A DNA stretch of 64,000 nt from Lepraria neglecta (Eukaryota > Ascomycota > Lecanoromycetes > Lecanorales > Stereocaulaceae), in assembly GCA_033220425.1 (NCBI GenBank), contig CM065649.1, positions 5,137,526 to 5,201,525 of the forward strand. The letters are read 5' to 3'. Shown piece by piece: positions 1 to 10,208 of the stretch. How positions within the stretch are numbered: the stretch's first letter is position 1; each line of letters begins with the position of its first letter. Both the position numbers and the translations under genes were made by a program. Under the pieces are notes generated by a model. The model was given only the letters and a program-made list of their open reading frames with translations, had not been told where the DNA came from and did no database searches.

Positions 1-2140
1 GGCTACGAGTTATACGCGTTTACCTTAGTATACTTATTCCGGATCGCTACCCTTTATAAGGAAGGAGAATTAGAATTATAATAGGAATCTATAGCAATAT
101 AAAATTAAGTATAGTAGTAGGTTTATACTAAGACTAATTCTTAAGGAGTCTATAAGAGGGGGAGACGAAAATCCCCTATTAAATAATAGGCGCACGGGAC
201 TCGTAGCGCTAACGCACGCCAAGCGTACTATAGTCGCGAGCTAACCAAGACTTTGCCGAGCCTTCTATTATAATTACCTACTTTATAGATAAAAAGACGC
301 TAGTCTTTAAAGTTAATTAAATATATATATAAGGTTCTAATTAATAGCGGCTACTATTATTACTCTTATAAAGAAGTAAGCCTAGAGGTACCTAGTATCC
401 TAATAGGAGGCTATACTTTAAAGATAATATTATATACTAATAATACTACTATTATCTATTAAATATAGCTAGTAACGAGATTAACGTATACGTAGTACTA
501 GCTATAATCCTTAGTAGTACGACTATAAATTCTATCTTATATAGAGTTTTCACGCGCTTACTAGTTAGCCTCTAGAACTATAGTACTATCACGATATAAA
601 GGAGTTATTAGGGGAAGAGTTAGAAGATATAATAATAATACTATATTAAACTAAGTGGAGCTAGAAGTTATACCCCTAGCTCCGCGTAGAGAGTACGTAG
701 TTATAGCTACCTATATACTCTAACCTAAATATATAGACTTCCTACCTAGATACTTATCTACTAATATCTCTACCTCTTACTAATATAGACTTTACGAGCG
801 ATAGTAATAAAGCCCTATTACTGATACGTTAGTAACGTATATATAGGATCGAATATATAGCGTTAATCTAGGTCTTAACGCGCTCTTAAAATAAATATAG
901 CCTATAGCCTACTAACAGGTATATATAATATCTATCTACAATTTATATTGATATAATTACGGTATCGAGTAATAGTTAGTATAACGTTATACTAGTAAGG
1001 AGCATCGCTAATACTATAGTACCGCCGGTTTATCCGAAAAATCTAATACCGAGGCCGCCTTATCCCTATGCCGTTCTATACCGCTAATCTACCTTAGGTC
1101 TAGTCGATTACCTCCCTCTAACAAGATACTAATCGTCTAACCGGTCCTACCAAATAACTAATCCATTGTCAATTAAATTATAGCAGTATAGAAGGCTCCG
1201 GCCATTAGCTCTAGCCACTTAGAAGAGAAAGAAAAGGGGACATAGGGAAATATACACACATATATCGTTATTGATAGCTAGTAGTAGCTTATATATAACA
1301 AAGAAGACGTGGAGGGTAACGGGTTTTAGAGAGATATCAGTCTACCTTATCGAACGATAGTTATAGATATATAAATAATAGTTGAAGAGTAATATTATAG
1401 ATAAGAGATTCTAGTAGTACCGAATAACCTGGTACTCGAAGAGAGCTAGGTTTATATATATTATGAATTATTATGGATAAGCGGGAGTTTTCACCCGGGG
1501 AGGCAGATCGTCCTCCTCCCACGGTTTCTTCTACGGTAATATATAGTACGCTTCGACGGTTAAATCCATATATTATTATCAAGAATATCGTTATAGATCT
1601 CCCTTATTAGTATAAGTAGATGCTAGAATAGGCGTATAAATCAATTAATTAATTAATATATTCCCTAATATAATAATAGAGTTTTAATTCCGTTAATATA
1701 ATATCTAATCTATTTTTAACTAATATTAATAAAGGGATATCTAAATATTAGGAGCTTAAGTTAACTTAATTACTTAACTTATATTTAAAATTCAAATCTT
1801 ATTTATAAGGCTATTTAAATAATAATTAAATGTAAATAAGATTATTATATTAATATTAAAGAGGGCGCTATCTATTATAATAGAAAATTAGTAAGAAAGG
1901 TAGATAGGAATTACTATCATAATGAAATATCTTATAAAGATCTTAAAGAGTATATTAACTTTAATAAGTATAGCTTAATAAATTAAATAGCCTAATATTA
2001 AATTAGTTCTAGTATTAAGTATAATTTGATATTTATAATAATACCTAGATTTATTAATTACTAGTTAATCTAGGAGTTAATAGTACTATTAATCTATATT
2101 ATAAGAGATAGAGAGAAGGTATATATTTTATTATATAATC
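1..2140. repeat. RIP-degraded AT-rich DNA, no intact gene
   Basis: This stretch is dominated by TpA-rich text with frequent stops in all six frames. The first kilobase keeps patches of moderate GC and could be a decayed transposon, but I could not recognise a conserved protein motif in it. From about 1640 to 2140 it is almost pure A/T. The longest frames are short and lack convincing features. I see no gene, tRNA or clear terminal repeat here. Confidence 0.6.
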
Positions 2141-2369
2141 AAAGGGGTGGCGAAGTTACAGCCGTGTTTATATCAGGGTAAGTAATGAGCGCTCGGCGGC
2201 TAGGCGGCGGTCTTTGTAGGCGGCTATGTCTTCAGGGTTTAGGATTATAGTTGTGGGGGGGCGGCGGAGCATGCTTGTTAGTGTTTAAGTAGGGTTGGAA
2301 GGGGGGAGGGTGGTGGTGGGCGCTGTGGAAGGGTAGAGGGGAGGGGTTTATATGAAGGGGGATAGGGGT
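2141..2369. other. G-rich non-coding spacer
   Basis: A short stretch of normal to high GC, with runs of G on the + strand, separates the degraded AT-rich tract from the Tc1-type element. No open frame, tandem repeat or known motif is convincing. The abrupt change in composition suggests it escaped the mutational process that affected the left flank or arrived later. Confidence 0.4.
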
Positions 2370-3675
2370 GCACGCGGTAGACAAAATAGTTCGGACACTA
2401 GCCTTTCCGAGAACCCCACCAAAATTTGTATACGCATCTCCACTATTGATACTAATATCCAGTCATTTGGCCTTCCAACGCAATTAAGTCCTATAGTCGC
2501 TTTGGCATACTACGAGACCTTTCATTTATGAAGCTTTTTGGAACGTGGTCCTCCCATCCTTCTACCATTAAGTGCTCTGTGTCTCATCATCCCAATGAGG
2601 TACTGTTTTCATCCATTGTTTTGGGCCTTGCCAGCAGTTTTCTATTGGAGCGAGGTCTGGACTTCCTGATACGTTGAAGTAGTAGTCTAACATATACTCC
2701 TTTTTCCAAGTACGAACGACGTTATTTTTACCTATACCGTGCCCGGAATCACCGTCTTCTTCTAGTGTAAATGGATCACACTTTCCCATCTTTACGTCGG
2801 TAATCCATGGTTTAATAATTGGCTCAAGGATTGCGTCGTGGTAGACCTGAAGGGACATCTTCCCATTCTTATTGCCAGGGACGGTATAGAATATAAGGTC
2901 CGACTTGAAGCCATACCTAACAGCCGCCCATACATGTTTTCGCTTTTGCTCCCGTTCTTCCTTTGGCTCCGGAGCAACAACAGTCTGGGCAATAGCGTGT
3001 GCCTAGCTTTCGGATAATATACATCCGTCCCTGTGTACCAAATCCTGCATGTATCTCGTCGCTAAATCGTATATTATCCCAGTCCTCAGGCTTCGGGCGT
3101 AGGAATAGTGCATTTTCTACCCAATTAACACGTCTAGCTGCATAGTCCGGGCTAACCCAGCCTCGTCGACAGGCTATACACTTCCACCAGTCTAAATGAT
3201 GCATTGCTCTTTTCATAGTCCGGGGGGACAGGTTATAATTGGCCTCATAGGTAAGCATTTCCCACGTTAACGTCTTCCCATCAAACCCTGCTTTTTCTAG
3301 TATGGTGTCGCATCGCGAGATATCCTCCTGAGTCATCTTCTTTTCCCTACCCCGAGTCTCTTGTCGCTCAGGATTATTGCTAATACGACGGGAGGAAGAG
3401 CCGTGGACGAGGTCCCATGCTGTAGACTTTAGTATCCTAGCCCCGATTTGGGCAGTGTGAGACTCAATCTGGCGGTACGACCATCCAGCGTCCGTTTTCA
3501 GAGTCTTAACACGAGAGGTCTGAGGTATATACCATTCAAAATCCATCTCATGATAAGTGGGCGACGACATCGTGTAATTAACAGTAGTAGGAATATCAAT
3601 AGTAGAGATGCGCATACAAATTTTGGTGGGGTTCTCGGAAAGGCTAGTGTCCGAATTATTTTGTCTACCGCGTGC
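2370..3675 (-). mobile_element. Tc1/mariner-type DNA transposon, inactive
   Basis: The element is bounded by about 80-bp terminal inverted repeats: the left end from 2370 (GCACGCGGTAGACAAAAT...) matches the reverse complement of the right end up to 3675 with a few mismatches. Between them lies one transposase frame on the minus strand. TA is the known target of this family, and a TA sits inside each arm (2378-2379 and 3666-3667). If those are the true edges, the outer 8 bp on each side would be a palindromic target rather than element sequence. Length, about 1.3 kb, is normal for the family. Confidence 0.85.
2568..3615 (-). pseudogene. Tc1-like transposase with one frameshift
   Basis: The minus-strand frame from 3615 encodes an N-terminal helix-turn-helix region (around residues 38-70) and the first catalytic aspartate in the motif FSDEIHAGFG. 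It ends early near 2917. The protein continues in another frame with the second aspartate (LEEDGDSGHG) and the catalytic glutamate in SPDLAPIENCWQ, ending at 2568. Counting from the LEED aspartate to the glutamate leaves 37 residues. Such transposases cut at the inverted-repeat ends and insert at TA. The single frame change near 2935 means this copy cannot make full-length enzyme, but it shows little RIP, so it may be a fairly recent insertion. Confidence 0.85.
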
Positions 3676-3725
3676 GGAAGGAATCCGCGCTTGTGGAGCG
3701 GCTGTATTTGGTTAGACCAATCCCA

Positions 3726-3766
3726 GTAACTACACTCGCGGGTGACATAAGAATCCGTCCGCCAAG
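3726..3766. repeat. Left arm of inverted repeat outside the MULE
   Basis: Reverse-complemented, this segment matches 6827-6870 closely over about 30 bases (shared core CGGACGGATTCTT.TGTCACC) and more loosely beyond. The pair encloses the Mutator-like element but lies 70-125 bp outside its terminal repeats. It may be the ends of an older element into which the MULE jumped. Confidence 0.5.
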
Positions 3767-3836
3767 AGAATTCTAACAGGACTACGATATACCACAACTC
3801 CTTAATACGACAAGCTATGAAAAAGTAGGCTTAGAC

Positions 3837-6703
3837 TCCGCGTACACCCTATCCTTGTAGGCGTACACCCCCGTTACCTTCCGCGTACACCTCTGTTTAC
3901 TTCCGCGTACACCCTGCCTCATATTGCTAGACAGCACCATGTTAGGTTAGCGTCCCGCTGGCGGGGCAACCGCCGGAGCAAAGGCGACATCTTACCGTCG
4001 GCCCCCGGTCGCAATAATTTTGCAAATTCTGAAAGGCGTCAAATATGCGTTTGCCGTCGTCTTTGCAAATGTACATTTATTTGCTATGGACGTTCTGATT
4101 GGCCAGTGGAACATACCCTAACCCTAGCTACCCTACGGGGCGCAAACCTGACTGTCACCATGCCTCAGGATCATAAACACCCATATGCGTCTCGTTGCCA
4201 AACCCAGCTGGCTGTCGCAGCGTACCACGTGTCCTTGCTGCAGTATTTCGCCCTCCTTTTGGTATTTCCACTGCAATACCTCGTCGCCGTCGGCGTACTG
4301 GCACAGCCAGCAGCCGCGCCCCTGTCGCATTGCCCCGTGGGGGAGCCGGTGAGGTCTGGGCCACCGCCGCTGTCCCATTGCTTCCTGGTGTAGATGTAGC
4401 ATATCCGCCTCTTGATCCAGCTCCTCCTCTTGGTATAGATCCAGCTCTTGCCCCGCCCCTTGGTGTAGAGGTTGGTGCTGATGCTGGGGTCGTGCCTCCC
4501 ACGCCCCCCGGCCCATAGTATTCATCCAGCTCTTTATCGAGGTCTTGCTCTGCCACTTGGCTCGCCGTGATAGCAAGTCGGTGCTGCTGTAGGGCGACGA
4601 CGTGCTCGAATCCGGAGGGTTCACGAGAGGTTGATTCTTCAAAGGCTTGCTCTCGTCTACGCTTGGTGTTGCGTACCTTATTGCGAGCCCCGGACGGCCG
4701 TCCCTTAGGCTTGATGACAGCAGGTGCGCGTACTCTAAGAAGCTCAGTCACATCAGCTCTGTTAGTATCTGACGGTGGCTTATCACCCTCGCCGTCGCTG
4801 GTGAGATAAGGGCGGCCCGGGCGCATAGGCTTTTCAAATCGCCAGTGAGGGTGGATATCATCAATATGTAGGATTCCGCTGGGCCCATTCATAGGTGCCT
4901 CGATCTTATAAGAGCATGGAAGACCCATTCCCTTGGTGAAAACCTCAGTACACGGCTTCATCTGGTAATGAACTACCTTCTGGTACTGCGGGAGTATTTG
5001 CCTGAGGGCAAATGGTGTCACCTTTGTAAGGAGGTCTCGGAAGACGGCGACCTTGATGTCTTTGCCTATCTTCATTCGTGCCTGGCCGAATTTGATGTTG
5101 TAGGTAGTGCGTTCACGCGTGAGGAGGATTTCAATCTGATCAACGACATATTTGAGATCACCTGCGGAGTAGTTAGCTTCGTGGCCGCTACTGGTAACGA
5201 CGTACTTACCAATTGAGACGCCATGGAGTTGGTCTTTTAGCCTCCCATTGTTTGACTCGCCGCGTGAGGTAGCGCGATTGCCAAAGGTAAGTAGCTGACT
5301 CGTCCAGCATAAGGCGAACCTCGTCTTAAGTAGTATCACGTTGTCCTGAAGATACGTGACAACGTCGGGGTATTCGTTGATGTAGTCGTCTTGCAATTTG
5401 TCCCACTCATCATCAAATATTTGCTTAGTGGTCGCGTACATAACACGATGCCAATGGGCGAAAAAGGCCTCCCAGTCATCCTTTGTATGAAAGTAGAGGG
5501 CGCACTTCTTCAGCACGTTGTTATCAATATGCCAGATACAAACAATGCGTTGGGCCTCAGGAAAGACAACACCTGATGCCCTGATCAATGCCGACTCACA
5601 GTCGGTCAATAAGACTTCTGGATATAGAAGATCAAGCTCATCGTAGAGCTCCCTTAACGCCTGCATGATCCACTGATAGTCTTTAGCAAATTCGCTCTTC
5701 ATGAAAGCGAAGCCCACGTAGAAGGATTAGTTCAGGCCCGTTACCCCCGTGATTACTATAAGAGGAAGCTTGTATCTGTTCGTCTTGTAGGTACAGTCAA
5801 GGATTAGGACTTCATGGTTCAGCTTGAGTATCTATTAGGAGGACTTCCGAGCAAAGAACAGGTTCCCAATTCTATCGGTAATATGATTCTTGTCCACTCG
5901 GACGAACCAATCATCGCGTTGGTAGAGGTTTCTCATTAAGGCCTGCTCCTGAGTCAAAGATCCAAGCTCTTCAGCCTTCGCATCCCGTTTGATATTATAG
6001 ATATCTTAAGGCAGGATAAATAGGTTCTCTTCGTCGCCGTCTAGGAGGAGGCCTAAGAGAATTATAGAGGGCTTAGATCCAGCCTTTATTTGGTTGATGA
6101 CTACTGCCTTCATCGCCCTTAACCGATGCCTTACTCGATGTAAGGCATGTGCACCAGCCGTTATAGGAGGATATGTATGTCTCGTATCTCTAATGTCCAA
6201 AGTCCACAAGCCATTCTCATCTGCAGAGGTAATTTTCTAGAATAGACAGTCAATTAATCGACTGTCAGTCACCCGTTTGTCCATGCTTTTGCTGTTTTTC
6301 TCAGGTTCACCACCACGGTCGCACCGTATCCAGGCGCGACGACGCTCCCCAGTCTTCTTGTTCCGCTTGGTACGGCCAAAGACGACAGCGTAACCCTGCG
6401 CCTCTGCATGCTGCTGTATCTTCTCGAGGAGTGAGTTTGATGAGTAGGCTGAGAGGTCGGCCGGTGGTGGATCGATATTCATGGTAGTGTAGTTGATGGC
6501 GACGTGGCTACAAAAGATGTCTGATTATTGCGACCGGGGGACGGTGAGATATCGGCCTTTGCTCCGGCGGTTACCCCGCCATCGGGACGCTAACCTAACA
6601 TGGTGCTGTCTAGCCATATGAGGCAGGGTGTACGCGGAAGTAAACAGAGGTGTACGCGGAAGGTAACGGGGGTATACGCCTACAAGGATAGGGTGTACGC
6701 GGA
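3837..6703 (-). mobile_element. Mutator-like element (MULE) with 180-bp TIRs
   Basis: The left terminal repeat (3837-4018) and right terminal repeat (6524-6703) are inverted copies of about 180 bp with a handful of differences. Each begins TCCGCGTACACCC and carries four spaced copies of the GCGTACACC motif, which may be subterminal transposase-binding sites. The single gene lies on the minus strand between them. MULEs usually make a 9-bp target duplication. I compared the immediate flanks and found none, so the flanks have mutated or recombined. Confidence 0.88.
4155..6482 (-). pseudogene. MULE transposase, FAR1-type, with in-frame stops
   Basis: One continuous frame of about 776 codons runs from ATG at 6482 to 4155, interrupted by five stops between about 6240 and 5718. 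The N-terminus (AYSSNSLLEKIQQHAEAQGY...RCDRGG) is a FAR1-type zinc-binding DNA recognition region. The MULE catalytic core follows: first aspartate in LDCTYKTN, second in LLTDCESALIRA, then the diagnostic CIWHID. A SWIM-type zinc motif sits further on (C-x11-C then HPH near 4840-4950), followed by a basic, Gly/Arg-rich tail. The last 520 residues remain open. Stops in an otherwise preserved frame fit C-to-T decay rather than indels. Confidence 0.88.
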
Positions 6704-6826
6704 ATGGCAGCCAAAAACTATTGTAGAGAGATACTGCTTAGAATGGCTGATTGAGTAGATTTGTCCGCAAAAGTAATAGGTCAAACCCCATTTTTGAAGG
6801 CACAGCGTGGGTCGAAAGATTTACTA

Positions 6827-6870
6827 GTCGGACGGATTCTTGTGTCACCCGCGAGCTACAGTGACTGGTT
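6827..6870. repeat. Right arm of inverted repeat outside the MULE
   Basis: Partner of 3726-3766 in inverted orientation. It is followed by a short direct repeat, GTGAGCTACAGTG, near 6871-6884 that also occurs in similar form just before it (GCGAGCTACAGTG). No gene is linked to it. Confidence 0.5.
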
Positions 6871-6899
6871 GGGTGAGCTACAGTGCGAACGTGGACAAC

Positions 6900-7800
6900 T
6901 ACAAATTTCGCGTCACGGCAAGATGTCAATTCTTAGCCTCTTGAGCGTTGCCCTCACCGGTAGCAGTTTTATCGTCGTCCCTCTCTTACTTCGAGACTGA
7001 CAATACATCTCAGGGTTTACCTATCATTTTAAATAGCTCGATCCAGTATGATGTGTGCCCGATTGTCATCTCCGCAATATCGACTACCCTCCGTGATCAA
7101 GCGTTTGACGCCCGTATTAAACATTTCGAAGGAAGATATTTCATCCCTAATAAGGTCCTGGAAGTTGTGCTGTCTGCAGCTGTAGCGACACGATCCCGCT
7201 CTCGCCCTACAATGTCTGTCATCGCTTGCATCTCCTCCGCTTCCTTGATCTTCCGGGGAGCATTGCAAGATTGATATCCTCGGAAAAACCATCGCAGGGT
7301 ATTCCGCATACAAGCAGGCTAGTACGGCAGTTCGAGCCTGAGGCTCATCGTCTGTACTAAATACGGTCGAGGTAGCAGCAGTAATGACCCTCATCTTCGT
7401 GCGCTAAAGAAAGCAATGTCAAACATACAAGCCTATACGCTGCCACATTTGGGTGCAGAATCGTGTGGCGCCGTCAGTGTAGACGAGGTCAAGGGGTAAT
7501 TCGAATGAGTTGAGATAGAGAAGCTGAGGAGCTTTTTGATGCTTTACTGCATCCCTCAGTTATGAGCTAGGGGGTTAATGTAGCCAAGAAGGTCAAGGTC
7601 AAGCTCAAGACTGTTGCCAAAGATTTGAGCGGTGGATGTACCTGAGGACCAAAATGGGAAGGGATGTGATAAGGAGGTATCATTGGGGATTCTTGCTATA
7701 TGGTATAGGACTAGAGCTGACCGAACTGGCAACAGCACTTCGATATAGATGAAGTAAATTTGGGTCACTAAAGACTGTACCTTGAAGTTAACCAGCTAGA
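6900..7800. other. Degraded single-copy DNA, no identifiable gene
   Basis: GC is normal and several overlapping minus-strand frames exist (7029-7394, 7097-7309), which suggests a former gene broken by indels. The translated pieces have no motif I recognise. I treat this as a pseudogene remnant of unknown identity. Confidence 0.35.
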
Positions 7801-7808
7801 TAGAATGA

Positions 7809-8135
7809 TCAAACAGCCCTCGCGATCCAAATACACATCGGAAACACTATTGCAGCACCGCTTCTGACTTCTTCGCCGGCTTCCTTAAGGAGTTTCGCAA
7901 CCTCAGGGGTGTCCAAGCCTCCCATGATTTGTTTGATAAACTCCTCCCACGACTGCATATACCTGAATAGACTTCCTGTTAGTACAGGATTCAAAAGGAT
8001 ACGCAAGTCTCACATGTCATGCCAGAAACGGAAGTTTGCCGGGCTTGGTTTGTAAATATGTAGGCAGCTGCCCGCAAAGCCGTGTGCGTCTAACGTATTC
8101 GGTAATCGATCTTTCCAACTGTACAAAAGGGATAT
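7809..8135 (-). pseudogene. C-terminal remnant, probably SAM methyltransferase-like
   Basis: On the minus strand a plausible last-two-exon structure survives. The upstream exon (to about 8008) encodes LPNTLDAHGFAGSCLHIYKP and continues FRFWHDM. A 50-bp intron with GTGAGA donor and TACTAAC branch site (near 7980) separates it from an exon encoding YMQSWEEFIKQIMGGLDTPE, whose frame ends MCIWIARAV at 7809. The pattern of a helical segment followed by a hydrophobic strand at the end resembles the tail of fungal class I methyltransferases. That call is from general resemblance, and the SAM-binding N-terminal part is not present. No start or upstream exons were found, so this is a fragment. Confidence 0.4.
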
Positions 8136-8685
8136 TGGTAAGCATTCAGACTGTAATGGCTTAAAACTTCACACTTGGAGCTCGAGAGCATCCCTGTCCC
8201 ACTGGCCGATACCACTTGGCCTATCACAGCATCTTACTGTGGCTGATCGTACGCAGTATGACTTCTCGTCGTTCTCCAATGACTCTGTGCATAGAACGCA
8301 CCAAGATATGTAGGGACACTTACCCCACTGCCCCTCCTTCGCCCCTGGGTATCGAAAATTTCTTAAACAAATTATCCAATGCTGGCGTTGAAGCAGCAGG
8401 CTCGGTTCTTGCTATATAGTTGGCTTCAGGGTTGACTTCGTCCCATTAAAGGTAGCCGTTCGGCTCTGCGTCCTCACGATTAATTGCTTCCTTATACTGA
8501 CTATCAGGCTAGCAATGGAGCGTTGCAGACCTACTCAATAAAGCTCTCAAATTATTGACAATCGGCACGACGTCGTTGTTCTTGATCACAAGATGGATGT
8601 GTCGAACATATATAACGTCGAACGAGCCCATAAGTTCCATGGGTGGAGGCTGGAAGATGTCCCATTGATACATATACAAGAATAT
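8136..8685. other. Spacer without supported gene
   Basis: This stretch holds a few short frames on both strands but nothing with recognisable family features. The sugar transporter remnant to the right would need its N-terminal half here, yet no transmembrane-like coding text is seen. The 5' half of that gene appears lost rather than merely shifted. Confidence 0.4.
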
Positions 8686-9961
8686 GCCACGCGACGACGC
8701 AGTGGTGCTCAAGCAGAAGCGAGCCATCGATGCTGCTTTGGCTCTAGAGAACGCCGAAGGCCCTTGGAAGATCACGGAAATCTTCAAAAATGGTCCATTG
8801 AAGATTCGACGTCGCTACATTCTCGCCATTGCTGCCCAGGCCATACAACAGCTTAGTGGGATCAACGTACTGTGGGTGTCTCCAGCTCATTTTCTCCTTT
8901 CTTGTTACCACATTCGTAAAATTTTTTGACACGTCTCGTAAATTAATTCCTATTCCGCACTTCCCAAAAATATTCGCGTACGACATGTTGTCGACATGGC
9001 TGACAGCGGAAATTATCATCAGGGTCTACTACTTACCACACACTCTGACCACAAACGTCGGCCTCAGCTATGAAACCTCCCTACAAGTCGGCGCCGGCGT
9101 CGCGGACACCTATTGGGTGTTTTCTTTCATCGGAGTCTTCTTCCTCGATCAGATAGGTCGCCGCAAGCCCTTGATCTGGGGCGCCTTTACCTGCGGCATC
9201 TGTTTCCTGTTGGTATATCCCACCAAAGACCGTCTCAATCCCGAGTCCAAGCCGGCCAACCATACTCATGAAGTCCAGGCCGGTGTTCTCCAAAAAGACA
9301 TCACTCCCGTCCGAGCCAAGGCCTCCCTGGCCTTTTTCTTCCTCTACGAAGCCATCTTCGCCATCGGCTGGCTCCTAATACCCCTAATACCGTGGCTTTT
9401 CGTGCGTAATCTCCCAGACTTCCGTAATCCGAATATGCTGATTAAGTGTGACACAGCCCCCGGAAATCATGCCGATGCGCCATCGGACCAACTGCGCTGC
9501 CCTCGCCACCGCCAGCGACTGGATCTTCAACTAAATGATTGTGCAAATCACCCCGGTCGCCATCTCCAACATCGGCTGGAAAACCTACATGATCTTCTTC
9601 GTACTGAACCTCTTCTTCGCGCTGGTCGTGTATCTGTTCTATCCCGGTGTGTATAGATACATCTCTTGGCCCCTCTCCCCCCTCTCCTTCCCCTAGCGTA
9701 TGTTTCCTTACTAACCGCCTCCGAAACGCTCCAGAAACGAGTAGACGTACCCTCGAGGAGATCGATCTGCTCTATTCGGGGGATAATGACAGACTCATCG
9801 TCGTGGACAAGAGGGGCGTGTTGCTGCCGGGCTTCCGAACGAAGATGTATCGCGTCAATGAGCTTGAGGCTTTTAATGACTCGTCGTCGGATTCGTCGGC
9901 GGTGGAGAAGGTCCTGGAGACGGGGAAGATGCGGCATGAGGAGATTGCGGTGGCGAAGTGA
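8686..9961 (+). pseudogene. MFS sugar transporter, C-terminal half
   Basis: The text begins in the central cytoplasmic loop of a fungal sugar porter (QKRAIDAALALENAEGPW...) and enters TM7 at AAQAIQQLSGINVL. A 151-bp intron (8872-9022) joins this to VYYLPHTLTTNVG. TM8-10 follow, with the family signature DQIGRRKP near 9150 and FLYEAIFAIGW near 9350. A frame change near 9440-9460 and a TAA near 9538 break the protein. It resumes with ASDWIFN, SNIGWKTYMIFFVLNLFFAL and, after an 88-bp intron (9647-9734), the canonical ETSRRTLEEIDLLYSG tail ending at 9961. A working homologue has about 12 membrane helices; this lacks the first six, so it is dead. It would have imported hexose or a related sugar by proton symport. 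Confidence 0.82.
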
Positions 9962-10208
9962 TGCGAGGGCTCGGGTTGGGTCTTTGTAGTGGCTGGCTAA
10001 CGAGTACGAGAATCATGTCATTGGATCTAAGATTGTGGACACCTGGTTCGGATTCAATGACCACGGGTTCCTCTACGCTTATGCAAATGTAGTAACTAAT
10101 AACGGTGTCCGTAGGCTGACGAGCCGTCAGCGCCTCGACATCCAACCATTCCAAAGGTCAGCCAATCAAAGATTTACTAGCCTTTCGGCATCTGGGTTCA
10201 CTGTAAAT
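9962..10208. other. Spacer between two pseudogenes
   Basis: The sugar transporter remnant and the dioxygenase remnant converge here. No gene, repeat or regulatory motif stands out. Confidence 0.4.

Noticed and set aside
4106-4809. + strand frames over the MULE
   Set aside because: They are antisense to the transposase, which has clear catalytic motifs.
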